DNA of 64,000 nucleotides, taken from assembly GCF_039535235.1 (NCBI RefSeq), contig NZ_BAAAWU010000001.1:4526001-4590000 (forward strand). The letters are read 5' to 3'. This DNA comes from Streptomyces roseoviridis. GTDB taxonomy: Bacteria > Actinomycetota > Actinomycetes > Streptomycetales > Streptomycetaceae. The notes beneath the pieces are model-generated. The model saw only the letters and a program-made list of their open reading frames with translations, did no database searches and was not told the origin of the DNA. Positions 40,696 to 49,168 of the stretch are shown here, piece after piece. A program made the position numbers and the translations under genes. The number at the start of each line of letters is the position of its first letter. Position 1 is the first letter of the stretch.

Positions 40696-43224
40696 CTACT
40701 CGGCCTTGATCGCGGCCAGCATGTTCAGCTTCGCCGCGCTGCGGGCCGGCCACATGGCGGCCAGGACGCCGACCAGCCCGGCGAGCAGCAGGAAGATCCC
40801 GATCCGGCCCCACGGCAGGACCAGCGCGTAGCCCGGCAGACTGCTCCTCAGCGTCTCGCCGATCGCCCAGCCCAGGAACGAGCCGAGGGCGATGCCGACC
40901 ACCGCGCCGAACAGCGAGATCACCACGGCCTCCAGACGGACCATCCGCTTCACCCGGCGCCGGTCCAGACCGATCGCCCGGAGCATGCCGATCTCCTGCT
41001 GCCGCTCGAAGACCGACATCGCCAGGGTGTTGACGACCCCGAGCACCGCGATGATCAGGGCCATCGCCAGCAGGCCGTACATGATGTTCAGCATCATGTT
41101 GATGACGCCGCCGAACTCGTCACGGATGTCCTTCTGGTCCATGATCGTGACGGCCGGGTTGTCGCCGAGCGACTTCGCCACGGCCTTCTCGGCCGCGGCC
41201 GACGGGCCGCCGTCCGTCTTCACGAAGATCTGCGGGATGTACGGCTTGGGGTCGTGGACGTTGAGGATCTTCGTGTCCAGGAGCAGCGGCGAGACGAACT
41301 CGCTGTCCTCGTAGACCGCGCCGACCTTCAGTTCGCCCTTCTTCTTGTCGGAGAACTCGACCGGCAGCGTCGAGCCGACCTTCCAGCCCTGCTTCTGCGC
41401 CGTCTTCTCGGCGACGGCGAGCTGCCCCTGGGCGAGCGAGCCGAGCGAACCGTCGACCACACGGAGGTTCAGGACCTTCTCGACGTCCCCGGGGGTCACG
41501 CCGGAGACCGACTTGAAGTCGCCCTTCACCTGGAGGTAGCCGGCCTGCTGCGGCGAGACGGCCGTGGCGCCCGCGGCCGTGCGCACGGCGTCCAGCGCGG
41601 CCTGGCTGAGGCCCTCGCCGCTCGCCATGGTGATCATGTAGTCGGCCTTGATCTGGTCGGTCGTCATCCGGTCGACGGCGGAGCCGACCGTGGCGCCGAG
41701 CACCGACAGACCGGTGACCAGGGTGAGGCCGATGGCGAGCGCGGAGGCCGTGGCGCCGGTGCGGCGCGGGTTGCGGACCGCGTTCTGTCCGGCCAGGGAG
41801 CCGGCCACGCCGAAGGGCTTCAGGAACGGCCGGGCCAGCGCGATCACCGGGCGGGACAGCAGCGGGATCAGCACGATCACACCGATGAGGGCGAGGAACG
41901 CGCCGCCCGCGATCAGCATCCGGCCCTCGTCGCCGCCCTTGCCGGCGCCGAGCACGATGCCGAGCAGACCCGCGGCGGTGATCAGCGCGCCGATGGTGTT
42001 GCGGACGACCAGCGACTTGGTGGTGGCCACCGCGTGGACGCTGCTCATCGCGGCGACCGGCGGGATCTTGGCGGCCCGGCGGCCGGGCAGCCAGGCGGCC
42101 AGCATGGTGACGAGGACGCCGACGGCGAGCGCGGAGACCAGCGGGGTCGTACCGATGACCAGGTCACCGGCGGGGATCTTCAGACCGAAGGCGTTCATGC
42201 CGGCGCGCAGGGCCGCGGCCAGACCGATGCCGAGCCCGAAGCCGACCAGCGAGGCGACCAGGCCGACGAGACCGGCCTCCGCCAGCACCGAGCGGGTGAT
42301 CTGCTTGCGCGAGGCGCCGACGGCGCGCATCAGCGCGAGCTCCTTGGTGCGCTGGGCGACCAGCATCGTGAAGGTGTTGGAGATCAGGAAGACGCCGACG
42401 AAGAGGGCGATGCCGGCGAACCCGAGGAGCATCTGGTTGAGGCTGCTCAGCCCCGCCTCGATGTCCTTGGCCTGCTGGTCGGCGAGGGCCTGACCGGTCT
42501 GGGCGTCGGCGGTGTCGCCGACGACCGGCTGCACGGCGGCGAGGATCTTGTCGGCGTCCGCGCCCGGCTCGGCGCGGACGCTGATGTCCATGAAGTGGCC
42601 GGGCCGCAGGAACAGCTTCTGCGCGACGTCGGTGTCGAACAGGACGAGGCTGCCGCCGGCGCTCACCGCGCCGTCCTCGGTGGTGAAGACACCGGAGAGG
42701 GTGTACGTCTCCACCGGACCGTTGGTGGCGACGCGGACCTTGTCGCCGACCTGGTAGCCGCCCTTGGCCGCGGTGTCCTCGTCGAGGGCGATCTGGTCGT
42801 CCTTCACCGGGCCGGTGCCGGAGGTGAAGTCGTACGCGGCGTCCTTGCCGTCGCGGCCCGGGGCGAAGTTGGTGCCCTTGTTGGACCAGCCGACGCCGAT
42901 CAGCTTGCCGTCCTTGTCCGGCACGCCCGCGAAGCCGTTCACCCGGCCGGTGGCGTCGGCGACGCCGTCCAGCGCGGCGATCTTCTGCCGGGTCTTCTCG
43001 GACAGGCCCGGCGTGGCGTTCGGGTCCTGCTGGTTCGGGGCGGCGGTGACGGCGACGGCGATGTCGTCGTAGCTCTTGGAGGACTGGGCGCGGAAGGCGT
43101 TCGAGAGGGTGTCGGTGAAGACCAGGGTGCCGGAGACGAAGGCCACGCCGAGCATCACGGCGAGGACGGTCATCAGCAGCCTGGCCTTGTGCGCGAGCAC
43201 ATTGCGCAGGGCGGTACGGAACAT
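40696..43224 (-). CDS. ABC transporter permease, FtsX/MacB family (second copy)
   Basis: The 842-residue permease has the same layout as the one at 1470-4043: N-terminal helix (LLMTVLAVMLGVAFVSGTLVF), extracytoplasmic MacB domain, FtsX domain near 260-385 with RTKELALMRAVG, a second extracytoplasmic domain, and a C-terminal FtsX domain with RQQEIGMLRAIG. It is encoded 90 bases downstream of its ATPase. Both ABC pairs in this window probably arose by duplication. Confidence 0.93.
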   Translation of the reverse strand: MFRTALRNVLAHKARLLMTVLAVMLGVAFVSGTLVFTDTLSNAFRAQSSKSYDDIAVAVTAAPNQQDPNATPGLSEKTRQKIAALDGVADATGRVNGFAGVPDKDGKLIGVGWSNKGTNFAPGRDGKDAAYDFTSGTGPVKDDQIALDEDTAAKGGYQVGDKVRVATNGPVETYTLSGVFTTEDGAVSAGGSLVLFDTDVAQKLFLRPGHFMDISVRAEPGADADKILAAVQPVVGDTADAQTGQALADQQAKDIEAGLSSLNQMLLGFAGIALFVGVFLISNTFTMLVAQRTKELALMRAVGASRKQITRSVLAEAGLVGLVASLVGFGLGIGLAAALRAGMNAFGLKIPAGDLVIGTTPLVSALAVGVLVTMLAAWLPGRRAAKIPPVAAMSSVHAVATTKSLVVRNTIGALITAAGLLGIVLGAGKGGDEGRMLIAGGAFLALIGVIVLIPLLSRPVIALARPFLKPFGVAGSLAGQNAVRNPRRTGATASALAIGLTLVTGLSVLGATVGSAVDRMTTDQIKADYMITMASGEGLSQAALDAVRTAAGATAVSPQQAGYLQVKGDFKSVSGVTPGDVEKVLNLRVVDGSLGSLAQGQLAVAEKTAQKQGWKVGSTLPVEFSDKKKGELKVGAVYEDSEFVSPLLLDTKILNVHDPKPYIPQIFVKTDGGPSAAAEKAVAKSLGDNPAVTIMDQKDIRDEFGGVINMMLNIMYGLLAMALIIAVLGVVNTLAMSVFERQQEIGMLRAIGLDRRRVKRMVRLEAVVISLFGAVVGIALGSFLGWAIGETLRSSLPGYALVLPWGRIGIFLLLAGLVGVLAAMWPARSAAKLNMLAAIKAE

Positions 43225-43313
43225 GGTGGGAGTCCTGGAGTGGGCCCCGGCGGCGCCGTCGGCGGCGCGCAGCGCGGGGGAGGGGTCGAAAGAGCGAGGA
43301 GGGCGGGCTCGGC

Positions 43314-44084
43314 TCAGCTCGTGCGGCCCTTGGCGTCGAAGGCCTTCATGCGGTCGAGCACGCCGTCGGCCGTCGGGTGGAGCATCTCGTCGACGATCCG
43401 GCCGTCCGCGAGGAAGACGACCCGGTCCGCGTAGGAGGCGGCGACCGGGTCGTGGGTCACCATGACGACCGTCTGGCCCAGCTCGCGCACCGAGTTGCGC
43501 AGGAAGCCCAGCACCTCGGCGCCGGAGCGGGAGTCGAGGTTTCCGGTCGGCTCGTCACCGAAGATGATCTCGGGCTTGGAGGCGAGCGCGCGGGCGACGG
43601 CGACGCGCTGCTGCTGGCCGCCGGAGAGTTGCGCGGGGCGGTGGCTGAGCCGGCCGGACAGGCCGATCATGTCGATGACCTGCTGCACCCACTGCTTGTC
43701 GGGCTTGCGGCCGGCGATGTCCATCGGCAGCGTGATGTTCTCCAGGGCGGTCAGCGTCGGCAGCAGGTTGAACGCCTGGAAGATGAAGCCGATCTTGTCG
43801 CGGCGCAGCTGGGTCAGCTGCTTGTCCTTCAGGCTGCCGAGCTCGGTCTCGCCGATCCGGACGGAGCCGGAGCTGAAGGAGTCCAGGCCGGCGACGCAGT
43901 GCATCAGGGTCGACTTGCCGGAGCCGGAGGGGCCCATGATCGCGGTGAACTCGCCCTGCCGGAAGTCCACGCTGACCCGGTCCAGAGCGACCACCTGGGT
44001 CTCGCCCTGTCCGTAGACCTTCGAGAGGTCGGTGGCACGGGCGGCGACCGCGGTGGTGCGGGGCACGGTGGAGCTGGTGGTCAC
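43314..44084 (-). CDS. ABC transporter ATP-binding protein (MacB/LolD type, second copy)
   Basis: The 256-residue ATPase has Walker A GPSGSGKST, the NLLPTLTALENITLPMDIAGRKPD segment, signature LSGGQQQR, and Walker B IIFGDEPTG. It is strongly similar to the ATPase at 685-1473 over its whole length. I chose GTG 44084 because AGGAG lies eight bases upstream; a GTG at 44102 would overlap that site. Its partner permease follows. Confidence 0.92.
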   Translation of the reverse strand: MTTSSTVPRTTAVAARATDLSKVYGQGETQVVALDRVSVDFRQGEFTAIMGPSGSGKSTLMHCVAGLDSFSSGSVRIGETELGSLKDKQLTQLRRDKIGFIFQAFNLLPTLTALENITLPMDIAGRKPDKQWVQQVIDMIGLSGRLSHRPAQLSGGQQQRVAVARALASKPEIIFGDEPTGNLDSRSGAEVLGFLRNSVRELGQTVVMVTHDPVAASYADRVVFLADGRIVDEMLHPTADGVLDRMKAFDAKGRTS

Positions 44085-44517
44085 GACGGCGACTCCTGTC
44101 ACTGCTGGCTTGAGGGAACCACTCCATCGTGTCGAGCGTTATGGCACCCGGCGTCCGTCCACATGCCCGTTCCCGGGGGCGACTGGAGTCGGACCGCGGG
44201 GGCGCGCGGTCATCCTGAGGTATGACGGCGACCCCGAGAGGGGGCGCGGGGAAGGGGCCCGCGAACGGCCCCGCCGGGGGCCGTCGGGACGGGGGTGCAG
44301 AGGTGACGAAGTCGGGGCGGATCCGGCGGCGAGTTTTCGTCAATCCGATGACCGGGTCGGCGCTGCCGACACCCCCGCCGCGCTACGCCACAGGGCACCC
44401 CACCTGCACTGACGCACCCTCAGGTGTCAATAAAATAAGACAACATCGGGCCACCGTTCCGCTGAACGGGCGACGCGCCCCGATAGGCTCCTGTGCCAGC
44501 GCGGAGCATCGCGTCAC
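44085..44517. promoter_or_regulatory. Intergenic region between the second ABC operon and bldA
   Basis: No gene is seen in these 433 bases. An inverted repeat GTCAT-N8-ATGAC lies at 44209-44226, about 125 bases upstream of the ABC ATPase, and may be an operator for it. A/T-rich sequence (AATAAAATAAGACAA near 44428) stands out from the background, in front of the tRNA promoter. Confidence 0.45.
44461..44489 (+). promoter_or_regulatory. Candidate bldA promoter
   Basis: TAGGCT at 44484-44489 is a good -10 box 28 bases before the tRNA. The -35 position (GCTGAA, 44461-44466, 17-base spacer) is weak. Confidence 0.5.
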
Positions 44518-44602
44518 GCCCGGATGGTGGAATGCAGACACGGCGAGCTTAAACCTCGCTGGCCTTCGGGCCGTACCGGTTCGAATCCGGTTCCGGGCAC
44601 CA
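44518..44602 (+). tRNA. bldA: tRNA-Leu(TAA), the bldA tRNA
   Basis: The 85-nt gene folds as a class II tRNA: acceptor GCCCGGA/TCCGGGC, anticodon stem GCGAG/CTCGC around CTTAAAC with anticodon TAA, a long variable arm (TGGCCTTCGGGCCGTA), T arm ACCGG-TTCGAAT-CCGGT, and an encoded CCA end. It reads the rare UUA codon. In Streptomyces this tRNA is bldA, which gates development and antibiotic production because UUA codons sit mainly in regulatory genes. Confidence 0.97.
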
Positions 44603-44818
44603 GCTCGCACAGCCTCCCACCCGCACGATGGCGGGTTCCCCCAGCAGCTTCTCCCCGGAGTCGTCCGCGTGCCGGCCGTTCGACGTCGACGGTCCCCGGC
44701 GTGTGTCCCCACGGGAACGGGGCAGGTGGTCCGGCGGGCGCGATCGGGATGCGACGGGAAGAAGGGGGAGAAGCGCAGGGGTCGGAGCGTCACCCAGGTC
44801 GGAGGGGTGGTCTGAACG

Positions 44819-44838
44819 GGTTCGAATCCGGTCCCGGG
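44819..44838 (+). repeat. Partial copy of the bldA T-arm and acceptor end
   Basis: GGTTCGAATCCGGTCCCGGG matches the tRNA 3' part at 44578-44597 in 19 of 20 positions. The T-stem is damaged in this copy because the flanking base is changed, and no D arm or anticodon precedes it. It is a remnant, not a second tRNA. Confidence 0.7.
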
Positions 44839-44973
44839 TGCATCGCTCACCCCCGCCGACCTCGGACTCCCCGACACGATCGTATAAAGATCCTCCCCCA
44901 GCACGAGGGAGTTTCTTTTGCCCTCGCATTACTCTTGACGCAAGGCCGCGCAGTGCGGCCATGGAGGAGTGAG

Positions 44974-45876
44974 ATGAGGAGCAGCAACCCGGTCTTCTCG
45001 CGACGGGGGTTCAGCCGCGACAACGGCTACGCCGGCTTCAACGCGCAGCAGCCGCAGGCCGGGGGCCCCGCCGTCGGAACCAACCCGTACGCCACCGGCA
45101 ACCCCTACGCCGAGGGTGCGGCGAACCCGTACGCCACCAACCCGTACGCGCAGCAGGACACCGAGCTCGGCGCGCCCCAGCAGGCCCGTGCCGGCGTCAT
45201 GACGATCGACGACGTGGTCAGCCGTACGGCGATCACGCTCGGCACGGTCGTGGTGACCGCCGTCCTGTCCTGGCTGCTGCTGCCGGTCGACCCGGCGAAC
45301 ATCAACAAGTCCTACGGCATCGCCATCGGCGCCGCCCTGGTCGCCCTGGTTCTGTCGCTCGTCCAGTCGTTCAAGCGCAGGCCGTCGCCGGCGCTGATCC
45401 TGGCCTACGCGGCCTTCGAGGGCGTCTTCCTCGGCGTGATCTCCGCCGCCGTCTCGACCTACATCGCCGACGGCGTGGTCACCCAGGCGGTGCTCGGCAC
45501 GATGGCCGTCTTCGCCGGCGTGCTCATCGCCTACAAGATGCGCTGGATCCGCGTCACGCGCCGCTTCTACGGCTTCGTGATGGCGGCCGCGATGGGCTTC
45601 GTGCTCCTGATGGCGGTCAACCTGCTCTTCGCCGTCTTCGGCGGCGGTGACGGCCTCGGCTTCCGCAGCGGCGGCCTCGGCATCCTGTTCGGCGTCATCG
45701 GCATCATCCTCGGCGCCTGCTTCCTGGCCCTGGACTTCAAGCAGGTCGAGGACGGCATCACCTACGGCGCTCCGCGCGAGGAGTCCTGGCTGGCGGCCTT
45801 CGGCCTCACCATGACCCTGGTGTGGATCTACCTGGAGTTCCTGCGTCTGCTCTCGATCCTGCAGGGCGACGACTGA
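44974..45876 (+). CDS. Bax inhibitor-1 / YccA family membrane protein
   Basis: The 300-residue protein has a cytoplasmic head of about 75 residues with four NPYA repeats, then seven membrane helices from about residue 85 to 290. The family hallmark is the hydrophobic helix set with ALILAYAAFEGVFLGVISAAV and LDFKQVEDGITYGAPREESWLAAFGLTMTLVWIYLEFLRLL, where the paired acidic residues may form a calcium/proton sensor. Bacterial members are thought to be pH-sensitive calcium leak channels. GGAGGAG precedes ATG 44974. Confidence 0.92.
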   Translation: MRSSNPVFSRRGFSRDNGYAGFNAQQPQAGGPAVGTNPYATGNPYAEGAANPYATNPYAQQDTELGAPQQARAGVMTIDDVVSRTAITLGTVVVTAVLSWLLLPVDPANINKSYGIAIGAALVALVLSLVQSFKRRPSPALILAYAAFEGVFLGVISAAVSTYIADGVVTQAVLGTMAVFAGVLIAYKMRWIRVTRRFYGFVMAAAMGFVLLMAVNLLFAVFGGGDGLGFRSGGLGILFGVIGIILGACFLALDFKQVEDGITYGAPREESWLAAFGLTMTLVWIYLEFLRLLSILQGDD

Positions 45877-45892
45877 CGCACCGCGTGACACG

Positions 45893-45930
45893 GGAAGGGC
45901 CCGTCCGGCATCCGCCGGGCGGGCCCTTCC
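45893..45930. terminator. Terminator after the BI-1 gene
   Basis: An 11-bp stem (GGAAGGGCCCG; arms 45893-45903 and 45920-45930) lies 16 bases after the stop codon. Confidence 0.75.
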
Positions 45931-45945
45931 GCGTGCCGCGGCACC

Positions 45946-46369
45946 CGCCGAGGCCCTCGTCGACGTGGGCGTCGAGCAGCACCCGGGCCGCGTCCTTGGC
46001 CTGGGCGGCGGGCTCGGAGGTGCCCTGGATTCCGGCGACGGCCATGGCGCCGTTGGCGAGCAGGGCCAGCTGGTCGGCGAGGGCGGGCGGGGCGTTGAGG
46101 GCGGTGGTCTGCTCGGCGAAGTAGTCCCGCAGGGCCTGCTTGTGCCCGCGGGCGATGTCGGCGACGTCCGGGGAGATGCCGCCCATCTCGCCGAAGGTGT
46201 TGATGAAGGCGCAGCCCCGGAAGTCCGGCGCGGCGAACCAGTCGCCGAGGTAGTCGAAGACCGCCAGGGCCCGCTGGTACGGGTTGGTGGCGTGAGTGGC
46301 GCCGTGGGCGGCGGTGGCCTCGCGCACGGCCGCGTCGCGCCGTTTCAGGACGGCCCAGACCAGGTGGTC
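45946..46369 (-). pseudogene. TetR regulator missing its DNA-binding domain
   Basis: The minus strand encodes the ligand-binding half of a TetR protein: DHLVWAVLKRRDAAVREAT, then DYLGDWFAAPDFRGCAFINTFGEM and LADQLALLANGAMAVAGIQG. The helix-turn-helix that should precede DHLVWAV is absent; a TAG stands directly before it at the junction with the hydrolase relic. The normal C-terminal stop also seems lost, since the frame runs on into the terminator and the BI-1 gene. It cannot bind DNA and is a relic. Confidence 0.75.
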
Positions 46370-47089
46370 CTACGCGTACCACCTCGTCGCGCCCGACCAC
46401 ATCGGCTTCGGCGCCTCCGCCGCGCCCGCCGTGGACACCTTCGACTACGGCTTCGATCGGCTCACCGGGATCACCCTGGCCCTGCTCGACCGGCTCGGGC
46501 TGGACCGCTTCGCCCTCTACGTCCAGGACTACGGCGCATCCGTCGGCCTGCGCATCGCCTCCCGCCACCCGGAGCGGGTCACCGCGATCGTCACTCAGAG
46601 CGGCGACGCCTAACCAAGGGCTTCACGCCCTTCTGGGACGTCCTGTTCGCGCACGCCGCGGACCGGGAGGCGCACGAGGCGGACGTCCGCGGGCTGCTGA
46701 CCGCCGAGGCCACCCGCCGGCAGTACACCCACGGCGTCCCGGCCGAGCGCCTGGACCGCATCGGTCCCGAGACCTGGACCCTCGACCGGGCCGGCCTCGA
46801 CCGGCCCGGCAACAAGGAGGTCCAGCTCCAGCTGTTCTGGGACCACCAGTTCGACCTGGACGCCTATCCGGCCTTCCAGGAGTACTTCCGCACCCACCGG
46901 CCGCCGCTGCTCGCCGCCTGGGGCCGCGGCGACGAGGTCTTCGGCCCGGCCGGCGCCGAGGCGTTCGCCCGGGACCTGCCGGACGCCGAGATCCACCTCC
47001 TCGACGCGGGCCACTTCGCCCTGGAGACGCACGGCGAGGAGATCGCGGCACTGGTCCGCGACTTCCTCGGCCGTCACGTGAGGGACTGA
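46369..47089 (+). pseudogene. Alpha/beta hydrolase (haloalkane dehalogenase-like), 5' truncated, frameshifted
   Basis: From 46369 the frame reads YHLVAPDHIGFGASAAP and FALYVQDYGASVGLRIASRHPERV, where QDYGAS is the nucleophile elbow with Asp, as in haloalkane dehalogenases. A missing base at about 46611 turns a Tyr codon into a TAA stop (SGDA-stop); the sequence continues in another frame with KGFTPFWDVLFAHAADREAHE, LLAAWGRGDEVFGPAGAEAF and the catalytic His in DAGHFALETHGEEI. The first 50 or so residues are missing. Two independent lesions make it a pseudogene. Confidence 0.8.
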
Positions 47090-47159
47090 GGCCGGCGGCC
47101 GGGCGGGGCGGGGCGGGCGGGTGCGGACCGTGAGCCGCGGAGCCGCAAGCCGCGTGCCG

Positions 47160-47390
47160 TCAGAGCATGCGGCGGGCGGCCCGGCGCAGGTCGTACTCGT
47201 GGATGATCGCCTTGGCGTGACCGTAGGCGAGGCCGTGCTCGCCGCGCAGCCAGCTGACCTTCTCCTCGAAGCGGATCAGGGAGGGGCCCTCCTCGACGGC
47301 CCTCAGCCAGTCGGCGATCTCACGACCGGTGCAATGCGGAATGCGGGCGAGCAGGTTGCGGTGGGTTTCCTCGGAGAATGCGTGGGACAT
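47160..47390 (-). CDS. DUF4287 domain-containing small protein
   Basis: The 76-residue protein reads SEETHRNLLARIPHCTGREIADWLRAVEEGPSLIRFEEKVSWLRGEHGLAYGHAKAIIHEYDLRRA in several helices, the DUF4287 pattern with the conserved HGL.YGHA.AIV segment. The function is unknown. GGAGG precedes the ATG at 47390. Confidence 0.88.
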   Translation of the reverse strand: MSHAFSEETHRNLLARIPHCTGREIADWLRAVEEGPSLIRFEEKVSWLRGEHGLAYGHAKAIIHEYDLRRAARRML

Positions 47391-47478
47391 CGGCGCCTCC
47401 GGACGCGTTGTGCCGTGTGCTCCTTCACGTCACCGTGCCCGAGCGTTCGCCCGTTGGCAATGGGCCCCGGACGGCGCA

Positions 47479-47490
47479 TAGGGTCGCACG
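47479..47490 (+). promoter_or_regulatory. -10 box of a leaderless promoter
   Basis: TAGGGT at 47479-47484 ends six bases before the GTG at 47491. Confidence 0.55.
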
Positions 47491-47820
47491 GTGCGCGATA
47501 CGAGTGAACTGACCGCCGCCGCAGAGCGGTTCGCCGACCGGCTGCGGACCGCCCCGCAGAGCCGCCTCCAGCGCGGAGCCGCCGCCGAAGGGCTCGCCCT
47601 GGCAAGGGAGTTGGCCGACCGGGCACAGCGCCTGGAGTTCCCCGGACGGGAGCCGGTGACCATGCCGGACGCGGGTGTCTTCACGGTCGCCGACCAGCTG
47701 GTGGTCGCCGCCACGGATCTGGCCGAAACTTTGCGAACGGCCCCGGCCGGTGCCCCCGAGGGGGACCTGGACGAGGCCGTGAGGCTGGTACGGGAGGCGG
47801 AGGCCAGGTCCGGCCTCTAG
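47491..47820 (+). CDS. Hypothetical helical protein
   Basis: The 109-residue soluble protein is mostly helical (TSELTAAAERFADRLRTAPQSRLQRGAAAEGLALARELADRAQRLE, then TVADQLVVAATDLAETL). I do not recognise the family. A leaderless promoter and a Streptomyces-like codon pattern support it as a real gene. It is convergent with the 310-residue membrane protein downstream. Confidence 0.75.
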   Translation: MRDTSELTAAAERFADRLRTAPQSRLQRGAAAEGLALARELADRAQRLEFPGREPVTMPDAGVFTVADQLVVAATDLAETLRTAPAGAPEGDLDEAVRLVREAEARSGL

Positions 47821-47847
47821 GGCGGGGCCCCGGAGCGCCCCGAGGAG

Positions 47848-48780
47848 CTACAGGCTGGCGATCACGCGGTCCGCGAGGATGTACACGTTGTCCTCGGCCG
47901 CGTCGCCGCACGAGAAGGTGAGCGCGTAGGCGCCGGACACACCCGAGCCGCCCAGCAGCACCGGGGTCCGGCCCGCCCGCAGGGCCTCGGCCAGGCGCTC
48001 GGCGGTCTCGCGGTGGCCCGGGGTCATACAGAGCGTGGTGCCGTCGGCGAAGACGTACACGTCCAGCGTGCCCAGCGGGCCGGGGCGGACGTCGGTCAGC
48101 GCGGTGCGGGTGTCGGCGAGCTCCTCCAGGCGGGACACGGTGCGCTCGTGGTCGGTGACCACCGGGGTCTGGACCGGCACGAAGTCCGGGTGGGAGGGGT
48201 GCCGGCGGCGGGCCGCGGCGAGCTCGGGGGAGTCCTCCGGGTACTCGGTCGGCCCGGTTAGCTCGGGGAACTCCTCCAGGGCCTCGAACGTGTCGAAGAC
48301 GTCCAGCGGGTCACGGCCGTCGAGGGCGTCCCGCCCGTCGAAGGACTCGCGGCCGTCGAAGGTCTCCCGGCCGTCGAGCGCGGCGGCCTCGGCCTCCATC
48401 GCCTCCAGGGCCATCGCCTCCAGGCCCACGAAGTCCGCCTGCCGCGGCACGAAGAAAGGACCCTCCTCGGCCGGGCCCGCCAGGCCGCCGAGCAGCGACG
48501 GGGCGTCGGCGGCGTCCCTGGCCTCCTGCGCGGCCCAGAAGGCCCGCGCCTCGGCGAGCTCGCGCTCACGCTCCTCCGCCAGGGCCTCGGCCACCGCGGC
48601 CCGTATCTCGTCGGCGGGCGTCTGGCGGGCATGGGGGACGGTCACGCCGTGCGCCGCGGCGAGCTCGCCGCGCAGCGCGGTGACCTGCTTGCGGAGACCG
48701 TGGGCGGCGTGCAGGGCGGCGGCTCCCACGGCCGTCGCAGCAGCCGTGGTCACCAGCAGGGCAAGAGACAGTGCGCTCAC
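47848..48780 (-). CDS. Hypothetical membrane-anchored protein with DGR repeats
   Basis: The 310-residue protein has an N-terminal membrane helix (LALLVTTAAATAVGAAALHAA), a short coiled coil, an acidic middle part with four repeats of LDGRETFDGRE type (about residues 135-158), and a conserved C-terminal domain (TLDVYVFADGTTLCMTPGHRETAERLAEALRAGRTPVLLGGSGVSGAYALTFSCG). The start GTG 48780 has GGGAG upstream. I do not recognise a named family. The C-terminal domain looks like a small sensor or binding domain. Confidence 0.78.
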   Translation of the reverse strand: MSALSLALLVTTAAATAVGAAALHAAHGLRKQVTALRGELAAAHGVTVPHARQTPADEIRAAVAEALAEERERELAEARAFWAAQEARDAADAPSLLGGLAGPAEEGPFFVPRQADFVGLEAMALEAMEAEAAALDGRETFDGRESFDGRDALDGRDPLDVFDTFEALEEFPELTGPTEYPEDSPELAAARRRHPSHPDFVPVQTPVVTDHERTVSRLEELADTRTALTDVRPGPLGTLDVYVFADGTTLCMTPGHRETAERLAEALRAGRTPVLLGGSGVSGAYALTFSCGDAAEDNVYILADRVIASL

Positions 48781-49150
48781 TGACGTACTCCCGATTCGAG
48801 TCGATCCCCCGACTTCCTACATCAGCTTGTCGTGGGGTGGCGTCGCCTGTCAGTGCATTACGTCACGAAATGGACAGGTATTTATGCCTGGTGTTTGGTC
48901 CCAAAACCGCCGTGACCTGGGAAAACGACTCTCCCCCGGGATGTATGTCACATCCTGGGGGAGATTCGGTCACGGCTTGGACGCGGCGGGGTTAGCGGCG
49001 CCCTACGACGACCAAGGGCCCGGCCACCCGCCCCTACCCTCCGCTACGGCTCAGCTCAGCCGCTCGATCGTTCGGTCGCGCTGAGCCTCGCCACCGCTTC
49101 GGGCAGGTGCCGCCCTCGTCCCTCGGGCGCCCCCTACCCTCCGCTACGGC
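48781..49150. other. Non-coding region between the DGR protein and thiolase
   Basis: No gene is seen in these 370 bases. The stretch 48830-48960 is less GC-rich (GTGCATTACGTCACGAAATG, TATTTATGCCTGG, ATGTATGTCACATCC) and probably holds the promoter of the minus-strand membrane protein. The part from 49031 is a partial duplication of the thiolase gene end. Confidence 0.5.
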
Positions 49151-49168
49151 TCAGCTCAGCCGCTCGAT
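49031..49168. repeat. 38-bp direct repeat including the thiolase stop, 100-bp period
   Basis: A perfect 38-base sequence beginning CCCCTACCCTCCGCTACGGC is present at 49031-49068 and 49131-49168. The second copy contains the last six codons and stop of the thiolase gene (49151). The first copy lies downstream of the gene and carries the same codons without the gene. Confidence 0.9.

Noticed and set aside
44650..44740. CRISPR-like words (GTGTCCCCACGGGAAC) near bldA
   Set aside because: The motif occurs once. A single occurrence is not an array.
44819..44838. Possible second tRNA gene
   Set aside because: Only the T-arm and part of the acceptor are present; no D arm, anticodon or 5' acceptor strand precedes it, and the T-stem has a mismatch.
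44603..44973. Protein-coding gene between bldA and the BI-1 gene
   Set aside because: Open frames exist on both strands, but none has a ribosome binding site, third-position GC pattern or recognisable sequence. The region looks like an integration scar and the BI-1 leader.
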